Positions 46,490 through 54,791 of a DNA stretch of 54,791 bases are shown in pieces. The notes under the pieces were generated by a model, which worked only from the letters and a program-made list of their open reading frames with translations, had not been told where the DNA came from and made no database searches. The translations under genes and the position numbers were made by a program. Each line of letters starts with the position of its first letter. Within the stretch, counting starts at the first letter, position 1. The DNA is from an uncultured Reyranella sp. (GTDB lineage: Bacteria; Pseudomonadota; Alphaproteobacteria; Reyranellales; Reyranellaceae): the NCBI GenBank assembly GCA_937915145.1, contig CALDNT010000256.1, positions 1 to 54,791 of the forward strand, read 5' to 3'.

Positions 46490-46957
46490 ATGGACATCGC
46501 AGCGCTGCTGAAGGCCTTCTGCTCGGCCGTCGAACGCCGTGACGGCAAGGCCTTTGCCGCCTTGTTCACGGCAGATGGCGTCTATCACGACGTGTTCTAT
46601 GGCGCCTTCCAGGGGCCTGAAAAGATCGCCGCGATGATCGACGACTGGTTCCATCGCACCGCCCGCGATTTTCGCTGGGAGATGCACCGGCCGGTGAGCG
46701 ATGGCCGCATGCTTTACGCGTACTACACCTTCAGCTACGTCTCGACCCTTCCGGAGGCGCAGGGCAAGCGCGTGGGCTTCGAGGGCGTGTCGATGATGAC
46801 GCTGTGCGACGGCAAGATCGCCGAATATCGTGAGGTCGCCAACGCCGGGCCGGCCTTCGTCGAGATCGGCTTCGCCCCGGAGCGCATCGCCAAGATTCTC
46901 GCCAAGGAAGGCGCTCATCTGAAGAAACAGCCTGAATGGGCCCGGCACACCGGGTAG
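46490..46957 (+). CDS. SnoaL/NTF2-like protein
   Basis: 155 residues from ATG 46490, GGAGGA upstream. NTF2-fold pattern: Ala-Phe-Cys-Ser-Ala-Val-Glu-Arg-Arg-Asp, Phe-Thr-Ala-Asp-Gly-Val-Tyr-His-Asp-Val-Phe-Tyr-Gly-Ala-Phe, Gly-Pro-Glu-Lys-Ile-Ala-Ala-Met. The cavity residues (His, Asp, Tyr) fit a small-molecule isomerase or binder. Divergent from lemA. Function unknown. Confidence 0.78.
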   Translation: MDIAALLKAFCSAVERRDGKAFAALFTADGVYHDVFYGAFQGPEKIAAMIDDWFHRTARDFRWEMHRPVSDGRMLYAYYTFSYVSTLPEAQGKRVGFEGVSMMTLCDGKIAEYREVANAGPAFVEIGFAPERIAKILAKEGAHLKKQPEWARHTG

Positions 46958-47005
46958 GAAATCTGGCGGGCCGCCGGCTTTCCGGCCGCCCCGGGAGCAA
47001 CGTCT

Positions 47006-47887
47006 TTGACCTTTAGATATTTTCTTGGTGCCACGGTTTCCCGGTACCTCGACGCTGTTCTCCGCTCGAAATACTTTCCTCTGACCCGCGCCTTTCCGCG
47101 TGGTGTTTCCTGGCCCTTCGACATTCAGAGGTTCCTGGGAACCAGATCGCTGGGCGTCCTGTTCGATGTCGGCGCCAATACGGGCCAGACACTGAAGACG
47201 CTGATGGCCTACGCGCCCGATGCCGAGATCTACTGCTTCGAACCGGCAGCCACCACGTTTCGCCGTCTCGAGGCGAAATTCGGAGGCCGCAACAAGATTC
47301 ATCTGTTCAACCTCGCGCTCGGCGCGGAAGCAGGCAGGCTTGCCCTGCAGTTGGGCGACGACTCGGAACTCAACACTCTGGTGTCGCGCGGTCCCGGCGG
47401 TGCTCCGGAGTCAATGCAAATGACCGAAGTCGCGACAGTGGACGCCATCGTCGGCGCCCACGGAATCTCGCACGTGGACATTCTCAAGCTCGACGTCCAG
47501 GGATGGGAAATGGAGGTGATGAAGGGCGCGACGGACCTGATCGCCAATCACAACCTGATTTTCGTGTTCGCCGAAGTGGCATTCCGGTCGGACCAGAACG
47601 AGATGCAGCAGTTCGGCGGACTGCACAGCCATCTCGAAAAATGCGGCTTCGTCCTGTGCGGCTTCTACGACCTCATGCGATACGGGCCGCGCAAGGAATT
47701 CGTCCTGTTCGCCAATGCGCTCTATATCCACCCCGAAGCGCGCCTCAAGTGGACGGACATGCAGGCCGAATGGACCGGATGGCTTTCGCTGCAGAAGCCC
47801 ACGCCCGTCCAGCCTGCGATCTTGGGTGCAGTCCCCGGCTCCGCCTCAGCCGTTGTAGGCGCGCCTCCCGTGGTCGCGCAGCCATAG
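47006..47887 (+). CDS. FkbM-family SAM-dependent methyltransferase
   Basis: 293 residues from TTG 47006 (GGGAGCA upstream). SAM loop Leu-Phe-Asp-Val-Gly-Ala-Asn-Thr-Gly-Gln-Thr (about 51-61), Cys-Phe-Glu-Pro-Ala (post II), and Leu-Lys-Leu-Asp-Val-Gln-Gly-Trp-Glu (near 160-168) are the FkbM pattern. These methylate hydroxyls of sugars or secondary metabolites. The C-terminal 40 residues are Pro/Ala/Val-rich and overlap the convergent TauD gene. Substrate unknown. Confidence 0.86.
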   Translation: MTFRYFLGATVSRYLDAVLRSKYFPLTRAFPRGVSWPFDIQRFLGTRSLGVLFDVGANTGQTLKTLMAYAPDAEIYCFEPAATTFRRLEAKFGGRNKIHLFNLALGAEAGRLALQLGDDSELNTLVSRGPGGAPESMQMTEVATVDAIVGAHGISHVDILKLDVQGWEMEVMKGATDLIANHNLIFVFAEVAFRSDQNEMQQFGGLHSHLEKCGFVLCGFYDLMRYGPRKEFVLFANALYIHPEARLKWTDMQAEWTGWLSLQKPTPVQPAILGAVPGSASAVVGAPPVVAQP

Positions 47888-48817
47888 CCGTATCAGCAGG
47901 CGCTTGCGTTCCGCCTCCGGCCAGTCGCGAAACCCCGAACGCTTGTGGCCCAGTGCGCGGTTGTCGATGATCTGCATCTGTCCGGGTTCGAACTGGAAGC
48001 GCGCGGCGACGCCCGGCGCATTGAGGATCGCCTCGAAGGCGTCGATCGCCGCGGCCCCTTCGGGATCGAGCGCGGCGCCGGCCAGCCTGTAGCCGTTCAT
48101 GACCTGGAAGCGCGACAGCCGCGCGATCAGGCGGCCGTCCTGGCTTTCGAGCATCGGATGATGGGTCGTCATGACATCGTCCGGCGCGTGTTCGCGCTGG
48201 CGGTCGAAGTAGAACGGGCGGTAGAGCCTGGGCAGCAGGTCGGGATGGTACCGGCGCATCTCCTCGTGCGCGGCGGCGAAGCTCACGATGCCACTCACGC
48301 CGCCTTCCATCGCCGTGCGCACGCACAGCAGGCCGACATAGTGCGGCGGCATGAGGTTGTAGCTGTTGTCGGTGTGGAAATTCTGCTCGGCATTGGTGAC
48401 GTCGGGCCGTACGCCGTTGCCCGGCGGCCGGCCGAGATCGGTGACGTCGTAGATCGAGGTGCCGTCCCACTTCTGCGCCACCGGCCGGGCGATCAGCGAG
48501 GCCAGCAGCCACCACACCGCGCGCAGGCCGGTCTCGGACCAGCGCTCGACCGGCAGGCGGTCGATGATGGCGAAGCCAGGTCCGTCGTCGAGGCTGCATT
48601 TCACCTTGCGCATCAAGGCGCGCGACGCATCGAGAGTGAAATCCTCGGGACGCAGCAGCAGCAGCGGCACCGGATCGCGGTCGAGCGACGCAACGAGCCG
48701 GTCGAGCTCATCCTCGACGTCGTGGGAAAGCGCGATCTTGCCGGTGTCGTCAGGCAGGGAGTCGCCGCGCCACAAAAGGCGCTGCGGGATGGCCTGGCGC
48801 GGAAGCGGCTCGGTCAT
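47846..48817 (-). CDS. TauD/TfdA-family 2-oxoglutarate dioxygenase
   Basis: 323 residues. Fe(II) motif His148-Thr-Asp150 in Gln-Asn-Phe-His-Thr-Asp-Asn-Ser, distal His in Asn-Arg-Ala-Leu-Gly-His-Lys-Arg near the end, and a C-terminal Arg for 2-oxoglutarate. The wide spacing between the motifs and Asp-Val-Thr-Asp-Leu-Gly place it in the TauD/clavaminate-synthase group; the natural substrate is not taurine-specific by sequence alone. It starts 10 bases after dapD and overlaps the FkbM gene by 42 bases. Confidence 0.85.
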   Translation of the reverse strand: MTEPLPRQAIPQRLLWRGDSLPDDTGKIALSHDVEDELDRLVASLDRDPVPLLLLRPEDFTLDASRALMRKVKCSLDDGPGFAIIDRLPVERWSETGLRAVWWLLASLIARPVAQKWDGTSIYDVTDLGRPPGNGVRPDVTNAEQNFHTDNSYNLMPPHYVGLLCVRTAMEGGVSGIVSFAAAHEEMRRYHPDLLPRLYRPFYFDRQREHAPDDVMTTHHPMLESQDGRLIARLSRFQVMNGYRLAGAALDPEGAAAIDAFEAILNAPGVAARFQFEPGQMQIIDNRALGHKRSGFRDWPEAERKRLLIRLWLRDHGRRAYNG

Positions 48818-48827
48818 CCCGCCCGGC

Positions 48828-49667
<840 letters not shown>

Positions 49668-49699
49668 TGTTCCCTCGGAATTCTGCCGCGGGACCTTAT

Positions 49700-50167
49700 A
49701 TGCTGGTCCCGATGACCTTCAAGCTTCCTGAATCGGTTCTGGTGGTGGTCCACACGCCGCGGCTGGAGGTGCTGTTGCTGGAACGGGCCGGGGGCGGCGG
49801 TCTGTGGCAATCGGTGACAGGTTCGCGCGAGCCGGACGACCCGAACCTCGAGGCCACGGCGCGGCGCGAGCTTCTGGAGGAGACCGGCCTGTCGGTCGGC
49901 ACGCTCGCCGACTGGCGGCTCACCAACCGCTATGAGATCTGGGCGCAATGGCGGGCGCGCTACGCTGCCGACGTCACGCACAATGTCGAACATGTCTTCA
50001 GCTTCCAGGTGGCCGAACAGACGGTGGCGACCCTGGACTCTGCGGAACACGTGGCGCAGCTCTGGCTGCCCTGGCAGGACGCGATGACGAAGGTGTTTTC
50101 GCCCACAAACCGCGACGCGATCTGGCAATTGCCGAGGCGCATTCTGGGGCATAGTGACGGCAAATGA
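49700..50167 (+). CDS. nudB: Nudix hydrolase, dihydroneopterin triphosphate diphosphatase type
   Basis: 155 residues from ATG 49700, five bases after GGGAC; ATG 49712 is an alternative. Nudix box Gly-x5-Glu-x7-Arg-Glu-Leu-Leu-Glu-Glu-Thr-Gly is complete ([11 protein letters not shown]). The start [13 protein letters not shown] and Trp-Gln-Ser-Val-Thr-Gly match NudB, the folate-pathway enzyme. It overlaps the MFS gene in an ATGA. Confidence 0.88.
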   Translation: MLVPMTFKLPESVLVVVHTPRLEVLLLERAGGGGLWQSVTGSREPDDPNLEATARRELLEETGLSVGTLADWRLTNRYEIWAQWRARYAADVTHNVEHVFSFQVAEQTVATLDSAEHVAQLWLPWQDAMTKVFSPTNRDAIWQLPRRILGHSDGK

Positions 50168-51540
50168 CCGAGACACAACGCGAAGCCTCGAAGCTCGGCC
50201 AGTTCAGCTGGGCCCTGTTCGACTGGGCCAACCAGCCGTTCTTCACCATCATCACCACTTTCATCTTCGCGCCCTACTTCGCCAACGTGCTGGTGGGCGA
50301 TCCGGTGCAGGGCCAGTCGGCCTGGGCCTTCACCCAATCGGCGTCGGGCATCCTGATCGCCCTGATGAGCCCCTTTCTCGGCGCCATGGCCGACGCCGGC
50401 GGGCGGCGGAAGCCCTATATCTTCGCCTTCCAGCTCCTGCTGGCGCTGGGCTGCGCCGGCCTGTGGTTTGCCTATCCCAACCGGCCCGACCTGATCTTGC
50501 CGATCAGCTGGGCGGTGATCCTGGCCACGGTCGGCGCCGAGATGTCGATCGTGTTCAACAACGCCCAACTGCCCACCATCGTCCGGCCCGAGCGCATGGG
50601 CCGGCTGAGCGGCTTCGGCTGGGGGCTGGGCTACTGCGGCGGCCTCGTCGCGCTGATTACCGTGCTGGTCGTCAGCATGCCGGCGCTGTTCGGCCTGGCC
50701 GCCAACAACGACACGCCGTTGTTCGGTCTCGACGCCAAGAGCCACGAACTCGAACGCCTGGTCGGTCCGGCCTCGGCCCTGTGGCTCGCCGTGTTCGTCA
50801 TCCCGATGTTCCTGTTCACGCCCGATTCGGCCGGCGCGCGGCGCCAGTCGCTGTGGGTGGCAGCCAAGCAGGGCGGCGCTTCGCTGGTCTCGACGGTGCG
50901 ACGGCTCGGCAGCTTCAGGAACGCGCTCACCTACCTGATTGCCTTCATGCTCTACAACGATGGCCTCGCCGCCATCATTGCCTTCGGCGGTGTCTACGCC
51001 GCCGCGACCTTCGGCTGGAGCACGGTGACACTGGGCATCTTCGGCATCATCCTCACGGTATTCGCCATTCCCGGCGCCTTCCTCGGCGGCCGCCTCGACG
51101 ACTGGATCGGCAGCAAGCGCACGGTCCAGCTCGCCATCGCCGGCGTAATCGTGGCGACGCTCGGCATCGTCGGTGTGACGTCAACGCATGTGCTCTACGT
51201 CATTCCCGCCGATCCCATCAGCCCGACGCGCGGCCTGTTCGGCTCGGTTCAGGAAAAGACCCTGATGGGCTTTGCCCTGCTGCTGGGCTTCTGCATGGGC
51301 CCGATGCAGGCCGCCAGCCGCACGCTGGTCGGCCGTCTGGCGCCGCGCGAGATGTCGGGCGAGTTCTTCGGCCTGTTCGCCCTCTCCGGCCGCGCCACCG
51401 CCTGGATGGCGCCGTTGGCCATCGGCATCGTCACCGCCGCCACCCAATCGACACGGCTCGGCATGGCGTGCGTGCTGATTTTCCTGGTGCTAGGCTTCGT
51501 CCTGCTCTGGCAGGTGCGCGAGGAGCGCGCCCAACTCTGA
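50164..51540 (+). CDS. UMF1-type MFS transporter
   Basis: 458 residues with about 12 hydrophobic segments. The start Ser-Trp-Ala-Leu-Phe-Asp-Trp-Ala-Asn-Gln-Pro-Phe and Phe-Gly-Trp-Gly-Leu-Gly-Tyr-Cys-Gly-Gly-Leu-Val-Ala-Leu are the UMF1/Atg22-like pattern, with Asp-Ala-Gly-Gly-Arg-Arg-Lys-Pro between helices 2 and 3. Substrate unknown; fungal Atg22 exports amino acids from vacuoles. Cotranscribed with nudB, followed 11 bases later by a YdhR-like gene. Confidence 0.87.
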   Translation: MTETQREASKLGQFSWALFDWANQPFFTIITTFIFAPYFANVLVGDPVQGQSAWAFTQSASGILIALMSPFLGAMADAGGRRKPYIFAFQLLLALGCAGLWFAYPNRPDLILPISWAVILATVGAEMSIVFNNAQLPTIVRPERMGRLSGFGWGLGYCGGLVALITVLVVSMPALFGLAANNDTPLFGLDAKSHELERLVGPASALWLAVFVIPMFLFTPDSAGARRQSLWVAAKQGGASLVSTVRRLGSFRNALTYLIAFMLYNDGLAAIIAFGGVYAAATFGWSTVTLGIFGIILTVFAIPGAFLGGRLDDWIGSKRTVQLAIAGVIVATLGIVGVTSTHVLYVIPADPISPTRGLFGSVQEKTLMGFALLLGFCMGPMQAASRTLVGRLAPREMSGEFFGLFALSGRATAWMAPLAIGIVTAATQSTRLGMACVLIFLVLGFVLLWQVREERAQL

Positions 51541-51551
51541 GGGAGGGTCGC

Positions 51552-51869
51552 ATGATCACCGCCATCGTGAACTTCAAGCTGCCGGCCGACATCGACGCCG
51601 CGAAAGCCGCCGAGCTGTTCAAGGGCTCGGCGCCCAAGTACCGCGGCATGAAGGGCCTGGTGCGCAAGTACTACCTGTTCGATGCCGAGAAGCGGATCGG
51701 CGGCGGCGTCTATCTCTGGAAGAGCCGGGCCGATGCCGAAGCCGTCTACACGCCGGCCTGGCAGGCCTATATCGCCGAACGCTACGGCGCGCCGCCCGAC
51801 GTACGCTATTTCGAGACCGCCGTCGTGGTCGACAACGAGACCGACCGGATTCTCGCCGACGCGGCCTAG
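51552..51869 (+). CDS. YdhR-like mono-oxygenase family protein
   Basis: 105 residues. A ferredoxin-like alpha/beta barrel pattern with Ile-Val-Asn-Phe-Lys-Leu-Pro, Gly-Leu-Val-Arg-Lys-Tyr-Tyr-Leu and Gly-Gly-Gly-Val-Tyr-Leu-Trp-Lys-Ser-Arg-Ala-Asp-Ala-Glu, as in YdhR/dabB-domain proteins. Small dimeric proteins of this kind act on quinone-like or reactive substrates; here it is unproven. GGAGGG precedes the ATG. Confidence 0.82.
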   Translation: MITAIVNFKLPADIDAAKAAELFKGSAPKYRGMKGLVRKYYLFDAEKRIGGGVYLWKSRADAEAVYTPAWQAYIAERYGAPPDVRYFETAVVVDNETDRILADAA

Positions 51870-51937
51870 CCCGCGACTTCATTTCTTGCGCTTGAATGGC
51901 CGCCGGTGCGTACCGCCGGCGAAGGCGTCACTGTGCC

Positions 51938-51981
51938 TTGACTCCTATTAAAGGACTAGTTACTACTTTTTTAGTATTAAC
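51938..51981 (+). promoter_or_regulatory. Promoter with palindrome ahead of the GFA gene
   Basis: TTGACT (51938-51943), 17 bases, then TACTAC (51961-51966, weak). Over the -10, GTTACTACT (51959-51967) pairs with AGTATTAAC (51973-51981) with one mismatch and a 5-base spacer. HxlR- and MarR-type sites look alike, and the HxlR gene is 1.3 kb downstream on the same strand, so it is the natural regulator. Confidence 0.55.
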
Positions 51982-51994
51982 CAGGGAGTCATCC

Positions 51995-52405
51995 ATGCAG
52001 GTATCCGGGAAATGTCTCTGCGGCGCCGTGCACTACAGCGGCCAGGCCGAGCCGCAGTTTCAGGTCAAATGCTATTGCACCGACTGCCGCAAGAGCAGTG
52101 CTTCAGGCCATGCCGCCATGATGGGTGTCGCGCGCGAGGCCATCACCATTGGCGGCGAAGTGAAGGAATTCCTCTCCAAGGCTGACAGTGGCACCGAGGT
52201 TACTCGCGCCTTTTGTCCGTCGTGTGGGACGGGGATCTACTCGAAGAACGCGGCGATGCCACACATGATATTTCTCCGGGCGGCGACGTTGGACGATCCG
52301 GAGGCCTTCTCGCCCCAGATGGTCGTCTATGCGTCGCGGGCTCCGGGTTGGGATGCGGTCAACTTTGCCGGCCCCAAATTCGATGAAATGCCGCCGCGCG
52401 GCTGA
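51995..52405 (+). CDS. GFA-family (glutathione-dependent formaldehyde-activating-like) protein
   Basis: 136 residues from ATG 51995, CAGGGAG upstream. Zinc-binding cysteines: Cys-Leu-Cys-Gly-Ala-Val (7-12), Cys-Tyr-Cys-Thr-Asp-Cys-Arg-Lys (26-33) and Phe-Cys-Pro-Ser-Cys-Gly-Thr (near 75-80). The family binds zinc and may bind glutathione-linked substrates. First gene of a run of four with an HxlR regulator. Confidence 0.87.
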   Translation: MQVSGKCLCGAVHYSGQAEPQFQVKCYCTDCRKSSASGHAAMMGVAREAITIGGEVKEFLSKADSGTEVTRAFCPSCGTGIYSKNAAMPHMIFLRAATLDDPEAFSPQMVVYASRAPGWDAVNFAGPKFDEMPPRG

Positions 52406-52454
52406 GCAGCCACGCGACACCGGGAATTTCCGTACCACGAGCAGGATCCGCATT

Positions 52455-52853
52455 ATGCGCCGTTTCTGGCTGGGCGTTGCCGCCTACATTCTGCCGACCT
52501 TTCCCATCGCCTATGCTTGGCACCTGGTTGCCTTTGCGCCGCTCTATCGTGAGCTGGCAATCTATCGGGATGACCTGATCTTCCCGTTTGGCTTCGCGGC
52601 CATGCTGATCCAGGGCGCCGCCTTTTCATGGGTCTATCCGCGCGTCTTTCCCGATCGCGGGCACGCCGTACTGGGAAACGGCCTGATCTACGGCTTCGGG
52701 CTGGCGGCGTTGTCGTGGTCCTTCACCACGCTCGCGGTTGCCGCCAAGAATGTCATGACCTCGGTGCCGACCTATCTGATGCTGGAGACGGGATTTACCT
52801 TGGTTCAGTTCGTGGTTGTCGGACCCCTCATCGCACTGGCGCATCGACGCTGA
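52455..52853 (+). CDS. Small integral membrane protein
   Basis: 132 residues from ATG 52455 with four hydrophobic segments (about 5-25, 47-66, 75-95, 103-125). Trp-His-Leu-Val-Ala-Phe and Tyr-Gly-Phe-Gly-Leu-Ala-Ala-Leu-Ser-Trp-Ser recall DUF1761-like proteins, but I am not sure. It lies between the GFA and YCII genes in the same direction. Function unknown. Confidence 0.65.
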   Translation: MRRFWLGVAAYILPTFPIAYAWHLVAFAPLYRELAIYRDDLIFPFGFAAMLIQGAAFSWVYPRVFPDRGHAVLGNGLIYGFGLAALSWSFTTLAVAAKNVMTSVPTYLMLETGFTLVQFVVVGPLIALAHRR

Positions 52854-52877
52854 GTAAATCGCACAGGGAGAAGTTTC

Positions 52878-53186
52878 ATGCCTGATTTCATGTTCGCTTA
52901 TCACGGTGGAAAGGCGCCCGAGACGCCGCAGCAAGGGGCCGAGCAGATGGCCAAGTGGAAGGCCTGGGTGGCCGGCCTCGGCGACGCCATGGTCAATCCC
53001 GGTACGCCGTTGGGAAAGTCCTGGACCGTGGGTGCCGGCGGCGTTGCGGAAGGCGGCGGGCCGAACCCCCTGATGGGCTACTCCATCGTGAAAGCCGCCA
53101 ACACCGATGCCGCTCTCGCGATGGCCAAGTCATGCCCGTTTCTGGTTTTTGGCACGATCGAAGTCGCGGAAATGAAACAGATGTAG
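52878..53186 (+). CDS. YCII-related domain protein
   Basis: 102 residues. Compact alpha/beta with Phe-Met-Phe-Ala-Tyr-His-Gly-Gly near the start and Gly-Tyr-Ser-Ile-Val-Lys-Ala-Ala-Asn-Thr-Asp-Ala-Ala-Leu as in the YCII dimeric fold, where a His-Asp pair may be catalytic. GGGAG precedes the ATG. Between a membrane protein and HxlR; such small proteins often sit with HxlR or ArsR regulators in stress-response sets. Confidence 0.82.
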   Translation: MPDFMFAYHGGKAPETPQQGAEQMAKWKAWVAGLGDAMVNPGTPLGKSWTVGAGGVAEGGGPNPLMGYSIVKAANTDAALAMAKSCPFLVFGTIEVAEMKQM

Positions 53187-53262
53187 CTGCAGTGGGCCCG
53201 GCCCGGCGTTCGGGTACGCCGCGAATTGACGCCACAGGGTCGGCTCTGACATTGCTTCAACG

Positions 53263-53922
53263 ATGAGCGGACCACGCTATGCCCAGTTCTGCGCCCTCGC
53301 CCGCGCCGCTGAAATCGTCGGCGAGCGCTGGACGCTGCTGGCGATCCGCGAGCTTCTGCTCGGCCCCAAGCGGTTCACCGACCTCAGTGCGCGGCTGAAC
53401 GGCGTCAGCCCGACGGTGCTGACCGCGCGCCTCAATACCCTGATCGAAAGCGGCGTGGTCCGGCGCTCGGCATCCGCCCCGTTCGGCGCCCAGACCTACG
53501 AGCTGACCGAGATCGGCCGCGATCTGCAGCCCGCCATCCGCGAGTTGATCCGCTGGGGCGGGCACTTCCTGTTTCCGATGCATCCCGGCGATGCCTTCGA
53601 ACCCGACTGGGTGCTGCTCGGTCTCGACGCCGTCACCCGCCGCACCCCGACGCCGGCGCGCAAGATCGTGCTGCGCGTGCGGCATGAAGCGCAATCGGCG
53701 AGCTTCGTGGTCCAGGGCGGCCCCGACGGCACCAGCATTGCCAAAGGCGACGGTCCCGGCGGCGCCGCGATCGAAGCCCGGTTCGACACGCTCCTGCGTA
53801 TTCTCTCGACTTCGTTGCCGCTCGACCGCGCGATGGCCGACGGTCTCGCCACTGTCGAAGGTTCGGTCCAGATCGCACGCAGTCTGCCGCGCCTGTTCGA
53901 CCTCAGCGACCGCCACCGATAG
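53263..53922 (+). CDS. HxlR-family winged-helix transcriptional regulator
   Basis: 219 residues. The HxlR pattern is Cys-Ala-Leu-Ala-Arg-Ala-Ala-Glu-Ile-Val-Gly-Glu-Arg-Trp-Thr-Leu-Leu-Ala-Ile-Arg-Glu-Leu (split over helices, about 7-28), Leu-Leu-Gly-Pro-Lys-Arg-Phe and Val-Ser-Pro-Thr-Val-Leu-Thr-Ala-Arg-Leu. Single Cys7 could sense oxidants or electrophiles. The protein is longer than usual because of a C-terminal SCP2-like region (about 110-219). Candidate regulator of the site at 51959. Confidence 0.87.
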   Translation: MSGPRYAQFCALARAAEIVGERWTLLAIRELLLGPKRFTDLSARLNGVSPTVLTARLNTLIESGVVRRSASAPFGAQTYELTEIGRDLQPAIRELIRWGGHFLFPMHPGDAFEPDWVLLGLDAVTRRTPTPARKIVLRVRHEAQSASFVVQGGPDGTSIAKGDGPGGAAIEARFDTLLRILSTSLPLDRAMADGLATVEGSVQIARSLPRLFDLSDRHR

Positions 53923-53932
53923 GCCGCAGTCC

Positions 53933-54649
53933 CTAGACGTCGAGGATCGGCGCGAAGCCGCCGTGGATCATGCGCTTGCCGTCGAACGGCATTTCGAACT
54001 GGCCCGGCTGCATGCGCGGATCGGCCATCACCTTCTTCCAGCCTTCGTCGCGGGCCTGCCTGGATGGCCATTCGATCCAGGCATAGACCACCTTCTCGTC
54101 GGCCGTGGCCTTCACGGCGCCCTTGTAGTCGGTGACCTTGCCGTCGGGCACATGGTCGCCCCAGGCCGAGACCACGCGCGCGGCGCCATGCTCCCTCAGG
54201 ATTGTCGCGTGCCGCATTTCCATCGCGAGATAGGCGTCCTTGTTGCCAGCCGGCACCGGCAGCAGCGCGCCATCGGCATAGCCCATCTTACCCCCGGCGC
54301 CCTCGTCGAGGATCGAGTTGAAGCCACCCACAATCATGCGCTGGCCGTCGAACGGCATCGGGCCCATGTCCTTCATGCGCGGGTCGTTCATGATCTTTTC
54401 GTGGGCGGCGTCGGCCACCGCCTTGCTGGGATACTCCAGCCACGAGAACACGACGACCTCTTCAGGCGTGGCCTTCACCGCGCCCTTGAAGTCGGTAATT
54501 TTGCCGTCGGGCACGTCGTCGCCCCAGGCCTCGACGTGACGGGTGGCGCCGAATTCCTTGAACATCGGCGCGAAATCGGTGGCGAGCCTGGTGTAGGCGT
54601 CCTTGTTCGCGGCCGGCACGGCGACGACGAATCCCTGCACATAAACCAT
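53933..54649 (-). CDS. Two-domain DUF1428 protein
   Basis: 238 residues, twice the length of a single DUF1428 protein. Residues ~1-115 and ~120-238 are two similar modules, each with a strand Val-Pro-Ala-(Ala/Gly)-Asn-Lys-Asp-Ala-Tyr, Val-Glu/Val-Ser-Ala-Trp-Gly-Asp-(Asp/His)-Val-Pro-Asp-Gly-Lys, and Met-Pro-Phe-Asp-Gly-(Gln/Lys)-Arg-Met-Ile-x-Gly-Gly-Phe. So it is a fused tandem duplication of a normally homodimeric fold. Divergent from a MarR-type gene with a palindrome between them. Confidence 0.85.
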   Translation of the reverse strand: MVYVQGFVVAVPAANKDAYTRLATDFAPMFKEFGATRHVEAWGDDVPDGKITDFKGAVKATPEEVVVFSWLEYPSKAVADAAHEKIMNDPRMKDMGPMPFDGQRMIVGGFNSILDEGAGGKMGYADGALLPVPAGNKDAYLAMEMRHATILREHGAARVVSAWGDHVPDGKVTDYKGAVKATADEKVVYAWIEWPSRQARDEGWKKVMADPRMQPGQFEMPFDGKRMIHGGFAPILDV

Positions 54650-54681
54650 GGTTCTTTCTCCGGATTGAGTTGACTTTATGA

Positions 54682-54693
54682 GTTGATATCAAC
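54682..54693. promoter_or_regulatory. MarR-like operator GTTGATATCAAC
   Basis: A perfect 12-base palindrome between divergent genes. It starts 33 bases upstream of the DUF1428 start and ends 11 bases before the MarR ATG. A -35-like TTGACT (54670-54675) lies on its left. TTG-N4-CAA cores are typical of MarR sites. Confidence 0.6.
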
Positions 54694-54704
54694 ATAAATA
54701 AGCT

Positions 54705-54791
54705 ATGTCAAAGCAGCAGATCGTTTCGATCGAAACCGCGGCGCATGTCCGCGACCACTGCCTGTGCCTGGCGGCCCAGCGGACGGCGCGC
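54705..54791 (+). CDS. MarR-family regulator, N-terminus only (runs off the window)
   Basis: 29 residues to the right edge. Ala-Ala-His-Val-Arg-Asp-His-Cys-Leu-Cys-Leu-Ala-Ala-Gln-Arg-Thr-Ala-Arg recalls the first helix of MarR-type regulators with Cys-x-Cys. It is divergent from the DUF1428 gene. Only a partial call is possible. Confidence 0.55.
   Translation, partial: MSKQQIVSIETAAHVRDHCLCLAAQRTAR

Overview
High-GC bacterial chromosome segment, most likely from an alphaproteobacterium. The evidence is the order rpmH-rnpA-yidD-yidC-yihA with argB nearby, the many oxygenase and glutathione-transferase-type genes, and the family mix; a Reyranella-like soil organism is a guess from general resemblance. 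No rRNA, tRNA, CRISPR array, insertion sequence or prophage was seen. Function calls come from reading motifs by eye; no database search was run.

Layout. 1-2.7 kb: end of a CcmI-like cytochrome c biogenesis protein and small hypotheticals. 2.7-4.2 kb: a DUF4160/DUF2442 pair under two palindromic operators, then the wreck of an AbrB/MazF toxin-antitoxin module and an unassigned structured stretch. 4.2-7.7 kb: patatin, DUF302 protein, metY. 7.75-12.27 kb: five overlapping or closely spaced genes (PPOX flavoprotein, fatty acid desaturase, MetX-like hydrolase, thioredoxin-fused UGSC partner, UGSC selenoprotein). 12.3-24 kb: hydrolase, MscS channel, Ldh-type dehydrogenase, GST, cupin, EamA exporter, histidine kinase, patatin plus 3-hydroxybutyrate dehydrogenase, peroxiredoxin. 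24-27.6 kb: LysR regulator, a GrdB-like selenoprotein, a Rieske oxygenase. 28-33.2 kb: NDH-2, DoxX, bufferin-like precursor, mercuric-reductase-like enzyme with TVP38 protein, GST. 33.3-40.5 kb: the rpmH-to-def housekeeping block, interrupted by soxR and its VOC-family target. 40.5-54.8 kb: a low-GC gene pair, a GntR/PhyH/SAF-oxidoreductase operon, gdpD-htpX-lemA, FkbM, TauD, dapD, nudB, a UMF1 transporter and an HxlR cluster of small proteins.

The main result is two genes that a standard gene finder would break at an in-frame TGA. At 12032 the TGA begins the motif Sec-Gly-Ser-Cys; at 25442 it begins Sec-x-x-Cys of a glycine/betaine reductase selenoprotein B relative. Each TGA is followed at once by a 7-bp hairpin whose apical loop carries G-U about 22-24 nt from the U of UGA, the geometry of bacterial SECIS elements. 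The organism therefore probably makes selenocysteine, although no sel genes lie in this window.

The regulatory signals are unusually readable: a SoxR box with a 19-bp promoter spacer, paired LysR-type palindromes, a FadR-type site at gntR, HxlR-like and MarR-like palindromes, a terminator-like hairpin ahead of argB, and a possible leaderless promoter for def.
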